From Berberis thunbergii (taxonomy: Eukaryota > Streptophyta > Magnoliopsida > Ranunculales > Berberidaceae): DNA of 64,000 nucleotides. Below, one piece after another: positions 32,601 through 43,293 of this stretch. A program made the position numbers and the translations under genes. The notes below the pieces were generated by a model, which was not told the DNA's origin, made no database searches, and worked only from the letters and a program-made list of their open reading frames with translations. Each line of letters begins with the position of its first letter. Positions within the stretch are counted from its first letter, which is position 1. The stretch is taken from contig QNQO01010655.1 of the NCBI GenBank assembly GCA_003290165.1, positions 1 to 64,000 on the forward strand, in the 5' to 3' direction.

Positions 32601-32909
32601 ATGGGGGTTTTTGGTGTAGTGCTTATAGGAGGCCTATCAGGCAACAAGAGGAAACATTTGAGACAAGCAATCTATCAAAAGAACATAAAGAAAGTTTTTG
32701 ACAAACTTCATAGAATATAATTTTCTGACAAGTAGACGAGCGAGCAATTCGAAAATTTTGAAAAGAAAAAAAGGGAAGAAAGCACAATAAAAGAAAATAA
32801 ATAATAAAATACTTGGATCAACCGAACAGTTAGTCATGATAAAGGTCTCCATAAGTTATCAGTAGTCAGTAATGTTTACGCGTGAATGAGGTAAGAAACT
32901 AAATGTTAC

Positions 32910-35345
32910 CTGAGCACAGACCATGGTAAGTGCCTCACACTGAGTAGGATTAACCTTTCCCTGAAAACAAAAGCCAACGGCTCTTAGATCAAGATCAAAC
33001 ACTGGCTACTCGCAAATGATCAGGCACATGAAAGGGATGGAAACAGGATAACAAATATCAAAGGCTCTAGAAAAAGGATATACAGGCATGATACTGCTTC
33101 CTGGCTCATTTTCAGGTAGAATAAGTTCACCGAGGCCGCAACGTGGACCACTGGACAAATAAACCTCGGAATTATAGTTGGAAAAAATAATAATTAGCAA
33201 TAATAACAACAGCGGTATAATAAAAATATGAAAATACCTTCCTAGAAGACGAATATCATTTGCAATTTTCATAAGAGAAGCAGAGACTGTGTTTAAGGCT
33301 CCACTGGTTTCAACAAAAACATCATGTGCAGCCTGGTCAGATGAATATTGACAACCAATTAGAGAATTACAAATACAAATAACAATATCCACTTATTCCT
33401 ATGCTAAAGGAAATGAGGACAGATCTGATAGAAGTTAACCAGTGCTTCAAACTTGTTTTCGGCCGTAACAAAAGGTAGGTTAGTTTCCTCAGCTACTGCT
33501 GCGGCAATTTTTACATCAAACCTGAAAAATAAATACAGATGGTTTGAACTTCATACCAGCCTAAAAATCCTGACAAATATACATACCACAAGTAAGCTGT
33601 GAAAGAAACCTTTGATCATATTTCATATACATCTATGGAGAAATCAGAAGAGACATTGCCTTCACTATCTGAGCTTTGCAGTTCAAAGTGTTTTCTAAAC
33701 AGAAATCTAAAATTATTTGCAAAGTTTTCATCTCACAAGGTTTTCTGTTGATAAGATAATACCAATTAAAACTTTAATAATAAAATAAAATAAAAAGCCT
33801 TTGTGTGAGTAAAAAAAAATCCATAACATGAGTTTATGATCCCAGTTTCTCTGAATTTTTTAACGGATTAGTCAAAAAGGTTACTAAACACACAAATGTG
33901 TGCAACAGGCAAGAGCTTAGATGTACCGAAAGGAGAAACTAGTGAATTTTGTTTTGTCCTTCATTATTAAAATTTTATTGTTTCAATTTTTAAGCCGAAT
34001 TTTTTTTTTGAATGTGTTCGAAGGTCATTTTCAGAAACAATGGCAATACATGAAGAACAACATTTGACATAATCTCTACAATGTTGAATAAGATCAAGGA
34101 AGCAAACACTATTCGGAAAACTTGTCATATCTGTGTCCGACACATATCCGACACTCACTCAACACGACTTTGACATGTGTCGGACACTTGGTCAAGTATC
34201 GGCAGGTGTCAGAAACATGGTCAATGTGGTCAACGTGTCGGACATGCTTTGATAAACCCAAAATTTAGTCGGGACTTGGCAACCGACTTCGTTTTATTTT
34301 TTACTCTGAAATATGTGCAAATAATCACATAATTTAATGGTTGTTGATCCATCTGAAGTGAATGACTATTTCAATTGAGATTCAAGATAAATAGGGCAAA
34401 GAGCTACTAAAGTATAGAGATAGTCTATTTTTTTTCTTACTTTGCTTCTTTTCTCCTCTATTTCTTCTCTACTATTTTTTCTCTACTTTGTTTTTTTTCT
34501 TACAACAGAGTGTCAACCTTCTTCTCCGCCTTTGCACCTCTTCTTCTTCTCCATGTTTTTCCTTTTTTGTATTTTTCGACTTTTTTCTACTTGCAACAAA
34601 GATGAAGACACTCTAGAAAGACACTTTATTAGATTATTGTCTACGTTTATATGACACATTAAAAACATTAGTATGACGTGCCAACGTTTCCCTGAGTTAT
34701 AGTTTTTGAAAAATTGTCGAGTCGGCCTGTCGTGTCCATGTCCGACACGACACGCATGTCCGCATCCTTGAATAAGACTGTGTCGCAGCTGTAATTATGT
34801 TTTGTGGCAGAGAATAAGGAAACTAGACAATGGTAATTGTTTTGTGCAGCAGAAGAAATAATGGAACAAAAGAAAATACAGGAACATAATGAAGAAATAC
34901 AGGTTCAACGCATATTAAGTATCTAAATACATGATGGAAATTTAACTAAATGGTGTTAAACTAGTATAAGAAATAATCAACAAAAGAATGTTATAGAATA
35001 TTTTGCAACTAATAAAGGGCAAGAAGTTAATTTATATAACTATCCCAGTATATGCTTGGAAATTCATCTAAACAGTGTTAAAGTCAACTAGAATAAATGA
35101 ACACAAGAAATTAGATATAAGCAGATACAATGATCATGGCATAAGGATTCTAAGCTCACATACCCCTTCTTGGTGTTCAATCCAGTTCCTACAGCAGTAC
35201 CACCTTGTGCAAGCTGCTCAAACATCAAATTTCAAGTCTTAAAACTCTTAACAAGAAGAAAACTATATGCACGCTATATGGATATGTTTCCTACCTGATA
35301 CATACGGGGCAGAGTATCCGTTACACGACTAATTCCGTACTTCAC
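32910..35345 (-). pseudogene. FUM1: Fumarate hydratase (class II fumarase) gene fragment
   Basis: Six minus-strand exons encode the central part of a mitochondrial-type fumarase: 35345-35295 (VKYGISRVTDTLPRMYQ), 35213-35164 (LAQGGTAVGTGLNTKK), 33521-33440 ([17 protein letters not shown]...), 33332-33238 ([17 protein letters not shown]...), 33150-33084 ([23 protein letters not shown]) and 32960-32910 (GKVNPTQCEALTMVCAQ). All joints have GT-AG borders and keep frame, and the fumarase/aspartase signature GSSIMPGKVN is intact across the last two. The family enzyme hydrates fumarate to malate in the TCA cycle. The N-terminal exons are absent: hAT sequence begins about 130 bp upstream. The C-terminal exons from VMGNH on are also absent, and transposon sequence lies beyond. 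It is a truncated copy and cannot form the enzyme. Confidence 0.9.
33522..35163 (-). other. Long intron of the fumarase fragment with inserted-looking sequence
   Basis: This intron-sized gap between two fumarase exons contains gtgtcggacac-type words in both orientations (34130-34245 and 34725-34765). They may be the ends of a small transposon of about 0.6 kb. No coding content is recognised. Confidence 0.4.
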
Positions 35346-35471
35346 CTGTTAGCAAAACAATACAGGTTCAGAAGCAACTCCTGGAGTATAAACTCTGCTG
35401 TTGTAGATTACCGATGACATCGTATACAAATATCACTTCCTGTGGAACTAATAGTTTTACTCTACAAATAC

Positions 35472-36732
35472 AGAAAACTATTCTTTCACTGATCCTACAC
35501 TCAAGACCCCACTTCCTATATTAAAATCAACATTATCCATGCATTCTTTTTTCGCTAATATTCGAAAATAACTCCTTAATAAACTATTACTTAACTTACC
35601 AGGTTTTAGTTTATCTCTTGCTCGTTGGGCTATTGAAGTCCCAAATAGCCCAGTTGAATCTCGATAAAGGCTCAAATCATGTCCAACTTGAACACAATCA
35701 TCTTCATTAGGCATAAGCCTTTCTATACATGAAAGAAGCCCCACTTTAAGTTCTTTATTTCCCTCCATATGATCCCAAGTGCTCTTGAAATATATGGATG
35801 GGTTCAGATAAAAGCCAGCTGAAAAGAGAAAAAAAATTAAAATTAGTTATTATCTTTAACTTAAAAATAAAGAAATGACTAAATGTAAAGTTTGACTTTA
35901 ATACCTGCATGCAAAGGATGATGTAGCTGGTCATTCCACCTCTGGTCTATAATTTTCCAAACTAAAGTAATAAACCTATTATTTTCGTTAAGGTTCTTTG
36001 CTATTTGCTTTATCTATATATAGCCTCATAGATATAACCCATACAAGGCTTTTCTTCCGAATCCACTAATCTCAGCACATCCACTAATGGAGCAAGCACT
36101 TTGCAAGAAAAATGAATATTTTGCCAAAACTCATTACGCGCCACTATATTTTCTATCCTCTTCCCTTCGGGGTTAGACGAGAAAGAACTATTCCTCCATT
36201 GTTCTGAAACAAACAAGGTTTGCACATGACACCTATTCTCCCAAATGCTTTGCAAGGTGTAATATGATGTGGCAAACCTAGTTACACAAGATCTGTGCAA
36301 CTCTCGGTTGTTCGTCAGCATTCTCATCATATTCAGGACTCGCCCATGATTATAAATGTACACCACAACTGCTCTAGCTTCGGGCAAAACCTTCCGTATC
36401 TTATCTAGCTTATTACCAAGATCCTGTAGGATCAAGTTAATACAATGGCAGCACACGATGTCCAAAAAAGATGGGGATGCTGCCTCTCTAGCTCTGCACC
36501 CGCGGCCTTAAAATTAGAACCATTGTCGGCAACAAACTACAAAATAAAATTATTAACATTTTAAATTAGAACATGATTGATGACTTGGACTAGTTCAAAT
36601 AGTACAGTGGTCAATAAATATTTCATTTGAATACGCAATTATAAATTACCTGAATAATGTTCTCTTCCCCTACATCCTCAATGACTTCATTCATCATCCC
36701 AACAATCAGCGCGAAATCTTTAGTATTACTCA
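35472..36732 (-). pseudogene. hAT-family transposase relic (DUF659-type)
   Basis: Minus-strand pieces follow the order of plant hAT-like transposases. NEVIEDVGEENIIQ (before an intron at about 36650) and FVADNGSNFKAAG come from the DUF659 region. INLILQDLG, FIYNHGRVLNMMR-like, LHRSCVTRFATSYYTLQSIW and PCMGYIYEAIYR come from the RNase H-like core, then WNDQLHHPLHA and FYLNPSIYFK. The stretch near 36465-36535 needs frame changes. The N-terminal BED zinc finger is absent: R1 copy C begins at about 36733. The C-terminal dimerisation region is not recognisable past 35478. It abuts the fumarase fragment. Confidence 0.8.
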
Positions 36733-36996
36733 TAAATAGACCTGTTCAATGGACACTACCCTAACATAGCCGTCAACAATGTACCATCGTGTAAGGCAAG
36801 CCAAGCTTTACTGTAGCAAAACCAGACAAGTAATTTGATTTTATCACTCTCAATCACTATACAGAATAAACACGTCAATTGGTCACAAGCCAATAAAAAT
36901 GACTCGGAGAAAATGACGGAAACATTAATTATACATCAATCAATCTACTGATATGGATTCTTCTAGTTGTCGGCACATTTTCTATATCACGAAGAA

Positions 36997-37152
36997 GAGC
37001 TTGTCTAACTGGCGAGGAAATGGGCGAGGGAGGGGAGTGGAACCCTTATCTCCTCGAGATACGTGAGTGCACATATCTCGCAGGGGATGGAGGGTTCCAC
37101 CCCCCTCCCTCGCTTGTTTCATCCCTCGTTTCCTCGCCAATTAGAATTCCCC
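36997..37152. mobile_element. Mutator-like MITE 1 in R1 copy C
   Basis: A 156-bp foldback with about 24-bp imperfect ends (gagcttgtctaactggcgag and ggggaattctaattggcgag read inward). Flanking 9-mers cacgaagaa and catgaagaa match at 8 of 9. R1 copy B shows the uninterrupted site (cacgaagaatagcaggg near 14377). A 9-bp duplication points to the Mutator superfamily. Confidence 0.8.
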
Positions 37153-38202
37153 CATGAAGAATAGCAGGGAGTCAAATTTATGGACCCTGATGAATTATAT
37201 GTGCTAGATCGGTCTGCTTTAGACTATGGCCTGACTCTCTAGAATTTTTGTTATACTTTGTTTGTATAGCAATGGAAAACTGCATCCTTTATCATGATGG
37301 AATCTAGATTGAGTGTTGTGTTATCAAGGGGTGTGTTAAGTTTGGTTTGGTTAATTAAAAAAGGATTAATAATGGCCAACAAATGTGGCAGAGCATGGAG
37401 TGAGCATCCAATGCGAATACTGTGTCAGTGATTTTTTTTTTTGTGGGGTGTTTGTTTTTGCTAACTGATGAGAAGAGTATGGGGAGTCCAACCAAAGCAC
37501 AATTCTACCCTATAGTACAATTCTTCCTTCCGAACTTGGCTAACTGGCGAGGAAACCATAATACAAACTTTGCTCATCTCATAAAGTTGCCACCCCATTT
37601 CACTCCTCTAAAATCCTTCACATTTTGAGGTGCATTTGCACATTTTTTGGTAAGTTTCTTTACTTTAAGTTCTTCTCAAATAAGTTCACTGGTTTTGAAC
37701 CTTAAATTGCTTTCATCCCAAATATTTGCCATCTTGAAGGGAGCATCTCATAGGGTTTAGGGTCACTTAGATCTGGTGAACATATTCAATGTTTTTGCTT
37801 TTTGGACACCTAAAAAAATTGTAAGCAAAGATTGTAATTTTATTTTTCGAAGTTGATGTTAATGTTAAGTTGAGACCTCCGAAAAATGAAATATTTCACG
37901 AAATTTAGTGAAATCATAGTCCTTGGCCATAAGAAATTAATGTTATGTTTCATTGAAGCCTAACCATTTCAATTAAATTTCTTAAGAGAAACAAAAGTTG
38001 TTTACAATATATTGCCGGACTAGGAATTGATTAATTCCAATTTGATTTTTGAAAATTTAACATTATTGTATTTATAATTTTATATTGTGCTAGCTGCCCC
38101 CATTGCCTACTGTTTAAGCATAGTAAAGCTCTTTGACTTTCATTTTACCTTATTTTATTAGCCCCTCTTCATTGAAATGTTTTGACTTCATATTTTTATA
38201 TT

Positions 38203-38407
38203 CAGGAATTCTAAATGACGAGGAAATGAGCGAGGAAACCAGCGAGGGGAGTGAGGTGAAAGGGGGTGAACCATTCACCCATTCACTTTCCTCGGGATAC
38301 GTGCAAGAAAAGTCAACACGCACATCTCAAAGGGGGTGAATGGGTGAAAGGTTCTCCCCCCTCCACCTCACTCCACTAGTTGGTTTCCTCGCCATGTAGC
38401 AAAGCTC
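38203..38407. mobile_element. Mutator-like MITE 2 in R1 copy C
   Basis: A 205-bp foldback between perfect 9-bp duplications ttttatatt (38194-38202 and 38408-38416). R1 copy A has the empty site (tttttatatttttcaataaa near 12343). Ends caggaattctaaatgacgag and gagctttgctacatggcgag are imperfect inverted repeats of the MITE 1 family. Confidence 0.85.
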
Positions 38408-38757
38408 TTTTATATTTTTCAATAAAGGTGCTTTCAACATTTTTGCATTCTGCAATCATTTTCAATATTAATTCAACTTTCACAATTTTAATTTATTTGT
38501 GATCAGGATTACAAAATGCTTACAATTGTCACTATATTGGTCACAAGCCCATAAAAATGACTCGGAGAAAATGACGGAAACACACAGAAAATGTCATAAG
38601 ACGGCTACTATCTACTGGCTGATTTGGCTGACTTTTCTCAGATGATGTCGACCAATTTAATTATACATCAATCAATCTACTACTGATATGGATTCTTCTA
38701 GTTGTCGGCACCTTTTTAAAAAAAATAAAAAATTGGACTAGGTCTTTGTAAAAAGCT

Positions 38758-39125
38758 AAGGGCGGCAATGGGTGGAGCTTTCATGCTTAAGAAAGATATT
38801 TGTATATGCTCCGAGGTTTTGATACCACCATTTCTACTTAAGGACACCATCACCTTCTAATATCTAAGGGACATCACCACTTTTCTATTGGATACCATCA
38901 ACTATGATGGACACCACCAATATAAATCCATTTTTTTCTATTTCATTCTTACCTCTTACCATCTCTTCTCTCTCGGGAACAGTACCACCACGGCATTGCT
39001 TGCTATCAGTCACACCGCCTAGCCCCGCCCATCGACTCTTCTATCCTCTCTTCTTCTTCTTCTTCTTCTTCTTCTTCTTTCTTCCTTTTTTTTCTCCTTT
39101 GCCCTTGAGCAGATTCCTACATATG
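38758..39125 (+). repeat. Dispersed repeat R5, copy C
   Basis: Directly follows R1 copy C, as R5 copy A follows R1 copy A, so R1 and R5 probably moved or duplicated as one unit. It includes a (TTC)n microsatellite at about 39045-39077 and ends within cccttgagcagattccta. Confidence 0.65.
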
Positions 39126-39330
39126 TTCTGCTTAACGTGTCTGTCGAACAATTGAGTTACATCAACTTGCCACCCTGTGGCAGCGAGGAAGCTAAAAAAT
39201 GGAAGAAAACTACTTAGTTGTTCAATAAATTTTTATAGGCCTTCAAACTATACAAAATCATTGGATGAAGCTCTAAAATGTCTACATTAATACTTCAACT
39301 CTTTCCATGGTATGGAATCAATTATAACTC
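39126..39330. other. Intergenic, nothing recognised
   Basis: Short spacer without signals. Confidence 0.4.
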
Positions 39331-39334
39331 ACTA

Positions 39335-39905
39335 CACCAAATTGACATATTTGCAACAACCTCAAAAAAAGTATATGTTGTTGTGCTGTAATAGTTCACC
39401 AATTAGTTTCACAAATGAAGCGATTTAATAATTGGATAATCATGAATAGTATGGTGTTGCAAGTGATGCTATTCGTATCACTTTAATTTTTATACTATTT
39501 TTCAAAATTTTGCTTGAATTTAGTTTTGACTTGAAATTGTTTGGTGGACTGCTACATCACAGAAGTGATACTGTTTGGGGGTTGTTACAAAACTGTCCAT
39601 TTGATGTAATGGCAGAAGGAGCTCACAAATGGTTGTTAATGAGGGGCCTTTGTTTTATTCAAAATTAGAAAATGGATTAGCAAGACGGGAGACTGTGAGT
39701 CTGTGACTGATCTTATCTATAAGCTTCTAATCTACCATAACCACTTGCATCATTCATGTTACAACCTTTGGATTTTAATTGACTAAACCATCCCCGAATT
39801 TCCAAACATACAATCAAATCATTCATCTAGATGTAATTCGATCTTGTGAGAGATATATATATACAATCAAATCATTCATCTAGGGGTTGTTGCAAATATG
39901 TCAAA
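39335..39905. mobile_element. Possible small CACTA-like element with one damaged end
   Basis: The left side begins CACTACACCAAA, then ttgacatatttgcaacaacc. The exact complement ggttgttgcaaatatgtcaa occurs at 39884-39903, but the outer tttggtgtagtg is missing there. The segment between is noncoding and AT-rich. Its right arm overlaps the first ATG of the LEA_2 pseudogene. Confidence 0.45.
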
Positions 39906-40633
39906 TATGAGGGAACTCATGATGATATTCCTCAGCAACCCCACCAATTCCCCCAAAAATTGCCAAAAGCTCTTGAACAACAACAATAACGACAACGACA
40001 ACCACAACCACAACAAGACCAACACCGAGAACATGAAGGAAGACAACTTTGGAAAAGTCCCCCAACGTCACAAAACAAATTCCATCACATGGTTCGTGGC
40101 TATCTTCTGTACACTTCTCTGGGTTTTAATAATACTAGGAGGCTTAATCATTCTCATTGTTTATCTCGTCTTTCGTCCACACAGCTCACGTTTTGATATC
40201 CAAAGCGCAGGTCTCAATGCGGCCTACCTAGACACAGACATTCTCTTAAACTCCAATGTCACACTGCTAGCCAACTTCACAAACCCGAACAGGAAAGTTA
40301 ATGTGGATTTCAGCTAATTTATAGCAAGTCTCTACTATGGGAAGACCTTGATTGCCACAACCTCCGTTGATTCTTTTCCTGAAAGTAACACAAAGTCTAA
40401 GCTATTCAATGTCCACATGGTATCAAGTGAAGTCCGTATTCCAGTAAATGATATAGTGCAATTGAGGAAGCAAATACAGGAAAATGGAGTTGTATTTGAG
40501 GTGAAGGGATTGTTCAGATCCAGATCCAACTTTGGGAGTTTCCTTCGTTATTCATATTGGTTACATGGTTACTCTCGTGCTTACTGCTCCGCCCAATGGG
40601 GTGTTGGTTCAACGTAGATGCAAAACAAAATAG
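39898..40633 (+). pseudogene. NDR1/HIN1-like (LEA_2) membrane protein pseudogene
   Basis: A single-exon frame starts MSNMRELMM. It has an Asn/Asp/His-rich cytoplasmic head, one membrane segment at about residues 63-92 (WFVAIFCTLLWVLIILGG...) and a LEA_2 domain (ANFTNPNRKVNVDFS, SLYYGKTLIAT, NVHMVSSEVRIP, FEVKGLFRSRSNFGSFLRYS). Proteins of this type are plasma-membrane anchored, and some act in defence or stress signalling. Two lesions are seen: an in-frame TAA (40315-40317) after VNVDFS, where the family usually has an aromatic residue, and a one-base frame change near 40570. In the other frame the normal C-terminus (PPNGVLVQRRCKTK, stop 40631-40633) is still readable. The first ATG lies in a transposon-like repeat, so a downstream Met may be the original start. 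Confidence 0.88.
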
Positions 40634-40639
40634 GCAATT

Positions 40640-40910
40640 GTTAGACGAATTATGAGGCTGCTTGGCTCCCTAGACGACTACACAATAATACATGCTTTCA
40701 GGGAAACTAATCGGTTAGCTGATAAACTGGCTAGCTTAGACTCAACCATAGATTTTTTTGAAAATTCTTCCTAGTTCCTTTGCTCAGGATATGAAAGACA
40801 TTGTATATAAAGACAAAATAGGCAAGGCTTATGTCTGGATGTAACAACCTTTTTATTTCCTGATTTGGGGATCCTAAATAACCCCGCTCGCTTTTCAAAA
40901 AAAAATGTAT
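40640..40910 (+). mobile_element. 5'-truncated LINE tail with RNase H end
   Basis: The frame at 40641-40740 reads VRRIMRLLGSLDDYTIIHAF then RETNRLADKLASLD, the last part of the RNase H domain carried by plant L1-type LINEs. A 3' tail ends in an A run at about 40898-40906. The segment begins a few bases after the LEA_2 stop codon. Upstream LINE domains are absent. Confidence 0.75.
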
Positions 40911-41690
40911 TCTAATTCTTGCAAGTCAATAGAAAATGAATTGGTTTTGACATTATAGACGTTGTTTATTGCTTAGCTTTATGTTTGAGTTGTTTCCCTA
41001 CATAAGTTGTTGGTACGCGCAATGCTTAAATGTCATCATGTAAAATTGCAAGGAGGCATTTGACTATGAAATTTTAAGGAACTTCTAGTTTGATAAAAAA
41101 AAATTAAGAGAATGATATCCATCGATGAAGATAATATAACAAACTTCTGTTTGGATGACAAGCAAAACAATCATCTGGCTCCTGTAGTAACATTATGTAT
41201 AAAACTGGCTCCTATAGTTGCATTCGATCTGTTAAAACACAATAGACCTTGTTAACCGATCAACCCCTCAAATTCTATAACAAACTATGAGAAAGTGGTG
41301 TCACAAAGAAGTTAAGGTCAAATTTTTTATAGTCGAAACTTGGATGCATTGCGAACAAGCATTTTGACTAGATGGTAACGGTGATGAGAGTCGAAGTTAA
41401 GGTAGATATTTGATAGATGGGTGTAGTGGAACAGTGATGGAGACTCTGTATGAAAATTGTGAAAGTTCTAGATGGGGTGGGTGGTGGTTTTGGCCACTCT
41501 CATCAGAACGGATAGGATTGGATTGGATTGGATCGGATCAGATACTAAAGTAACGGGTTTATCATCTTACTAGAGTGTGCCTAAAAGACATTTTTTTTGA
41601 AAAAAAATAATATATATTTACAGAATATGTTGGAAAATTTATAGAATTGCCCCTGTGTGAATTCCTTCATGCCCGCTTCGGCTCTAATGA
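40911..41690. other. Intergenic, nothing recognised
   Basis: No gene or repeat identified apart from a short ggattggattggatcggatc run near 41517. Confidence 0.4.
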
Positions 41691-41696
41691 GATTTC

Positions 41697-41872
41697 TTTA
41701 TATTCTTATTGTCGAGGAAACCAGCGAGGAAAAAGAGGTGGAGGGTGGTGAACCGTTCATCCCCCTCGGGATGTGTGTCCACTTTTTTAGATCGCGCATC
41801 CCGAGGAAATGAACGATTCACCCCTCTCCACCTCTTTTTCCTCGCTGGTTTCCTCGACAATAAGAATCACTC
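41697..41872. mobile_element. Mutator-like MITE 3 (long foldback)
   Basis: Nearly perfect arms of about 60 bp (attcttattgtcgaggaaac, then agcgaggaaaaagaggtgga, and the complement) face each other around a GC-rich centre. It belongs to the same terminal family as the elements at 36997 and 38203. The flanking duplication is degenerate (tctttata and tctttgta). Confidence 0.7.
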
Positions 41873-42044
41873 TTTGTATGTGTGAGAAAGGGAGGAGAAA
41901 AACTTTGTAGTATGAATTGATGATGTGGCAGGGTTTGATTAGGTTCTGGACCTTTTAGCAAGTCAGAGTTATTTTTACAAATATAAAGTATTATATTAAC
42001 AAAGATAAAGTATTATATTGACAAAGATAAAATATAATAAATAA

Positions 42045-42310
42045 GAATAAAGGCAGGGGCAAAATGGGTAGTTCGGTGGTTTGATACATTTGTGTATACC
42101 GACCAACTCAATTCCCGTTGAAGTATTAGAATAAAATATAATAATAAAGGCAGTGGCAAAATGAGTAGTTCGGTGGTGTGACACATTTGTGTATGCCGAC
42201 TAACTCAATCCCCGTTACAGAATTAGAAGAATAAAATATAATAAGCAATTACAATAAAAGCAAGGGCAAAATGGGTAGTTTTATAGTGTGACACATTTGT
42301 GTACACCGAC
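42045..42310 (+). repeat. Three tandem units preceding R4 copy 2
   Basis: Units of roughly 85-100 bp share ggcaaaatgggtagtt, gacacatttgtgta and ccaactcaatt. The last merges into R4, so the left end of this copy was amplified. Confidence 0.75.
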
Positions 42311-42783
42311 CAACTCAATTCCTATTACAAAATTAGATTTGCCAATTTTATTTTTTTTAGGAACTTTTTAACACTGCTTCTTCTCTGTCCCACACTATAA
42401 AATTATTTTTTATTTTTTTACACGCTAATCCATAATATCAATTTAAACCATTATTTCTTTCTTTTCTCTTATCAAGAACAATAACAAAAGCATGAAAGGC
42501 GGTAGTGAGGAAAGGGGACGATTGATTGCGAGGGACGGTGAGAAATAACCGGCGGCGGTAAGAGATAGAGAAGATGGGGGCTTCGATGGTGGTTGATATC
42601 GTACCATCCATCGCAGCGACAGCGCGCCCGGTTCTCCAATCATCATCGTCCATCATCATTACACTCTCTATTATTCTCCCACACAACCACAACAGCCACA
42701 GTCGCCCCTCTTTCTCTTTATTTCACTCCTTCCTTTGTCCCTTTTTTTCCTTGCATTCACGACGGCCTGAGTGATGACAGGTT
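42236..42783 (+). repeat. Dispersed repeat R4, copy 2
   Basis: Closely matches 7705-8210, including the gaaaggcggtagtgaggaaa and gcggcctgagtgatgacagg segments. No terminal repeats or coding frame are shared beyond short ATG-started stretches, so the element class is unknown. Confidence 0.7.
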
Positions 42784-43293
42784 CCCTACTTGCAAAGGTC
42801 GCCATGATGGCAAAAACATTTGGCCCTAGTTAAGTAAAGTTTATTTTATCAATAAAGTGAGTCCAATAAACAAATTTTTTATAAGCTTTGATATTCAACA
42901 TTTTGTTTCTTTTCAATATCACCATTCGGTATATATAAGCCTTCGATATAAGTCTTCAGTTTCATTGTTTTTAACAAACATGCCCTAGTTGTCAACCAGT
43001 ATATCTTAAAAGTTAAATGTCTTTTTTTGCATCTATTATCTAACGATGATTGGCGTCGGTGGCGTGTAAGTGTGTCCATGTATGAGGAATTTTTCAAATG
43101 CCCTTCTCCTTTCCTAAAATACCTTTTAACAAAACATGTCACCTCACTCGTATATGGCTACAGCGCCTAGACAATGACATATTCTCCATGTCTCATCATC
43201 ACTTGTACACGTGTTTGAAACTTCCAAGATTTTTATATTCGGCCCTTTCCTTCTTTTGAAATTCTTAAAATGTCCTTTCACTTTTTCTGTATA
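42784..43293. other. Intergenic, nothing recognised
   Basis: AT-rich spacer; its right end contains the left target duplication of the LINE. Confidence 0.4.

Larger units (their letters stand above)
24882..32621 (+). mobile_element. Pack-CACTA transposon carrying fragments of host genes
   Basis: 7740 bp with inverted termini CACTACACCAAAA (24882) and ttttggtgtagtg (ending 32621). The host trinucleotide CTT is duplicated at 24879-24881 and 32622-32624, as expected for CACTA (En/Spm). Both ends carry arrays of short palindromic subterminal repeats. No TNP2- or TnpA-type transposase frame is visible, so it is nonautonomous. The interior holds intron-containing fragments of a GBP-like GTPase, a dihydrolipoyl dehydrogenase and a TGA bZIP gene, all on the plus strand. 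Retained introns show capture at DNA level rather than from mRNA. It sits in the LTR of an older retrotransposon. Confidence 0.93.
36733..38755 (+). repeat. Composite dispersed repeat R1, copy C
   Basis: The most complete copy: it contains every block seen separately in copies A and B, in order. The gaaaatgacggaaaca block occurs twice, near 36911 and 38570. It carries two Mutator-like MITEs that are absent from A and B, and it lacks the chromovirus and LINE tail of B. A partial MITE end (ctaactggcgaggaaacc) sits at about 37540-37557. Confidence 0.8.

Noticed and set aside
34130..34765. Defined transposon in the fumarase intron bounded by gtgtcggacac words
   Set aside because: The inverted words are suggestive, but I could not match termini or a target duplication, so it is mentioned only as intron content.
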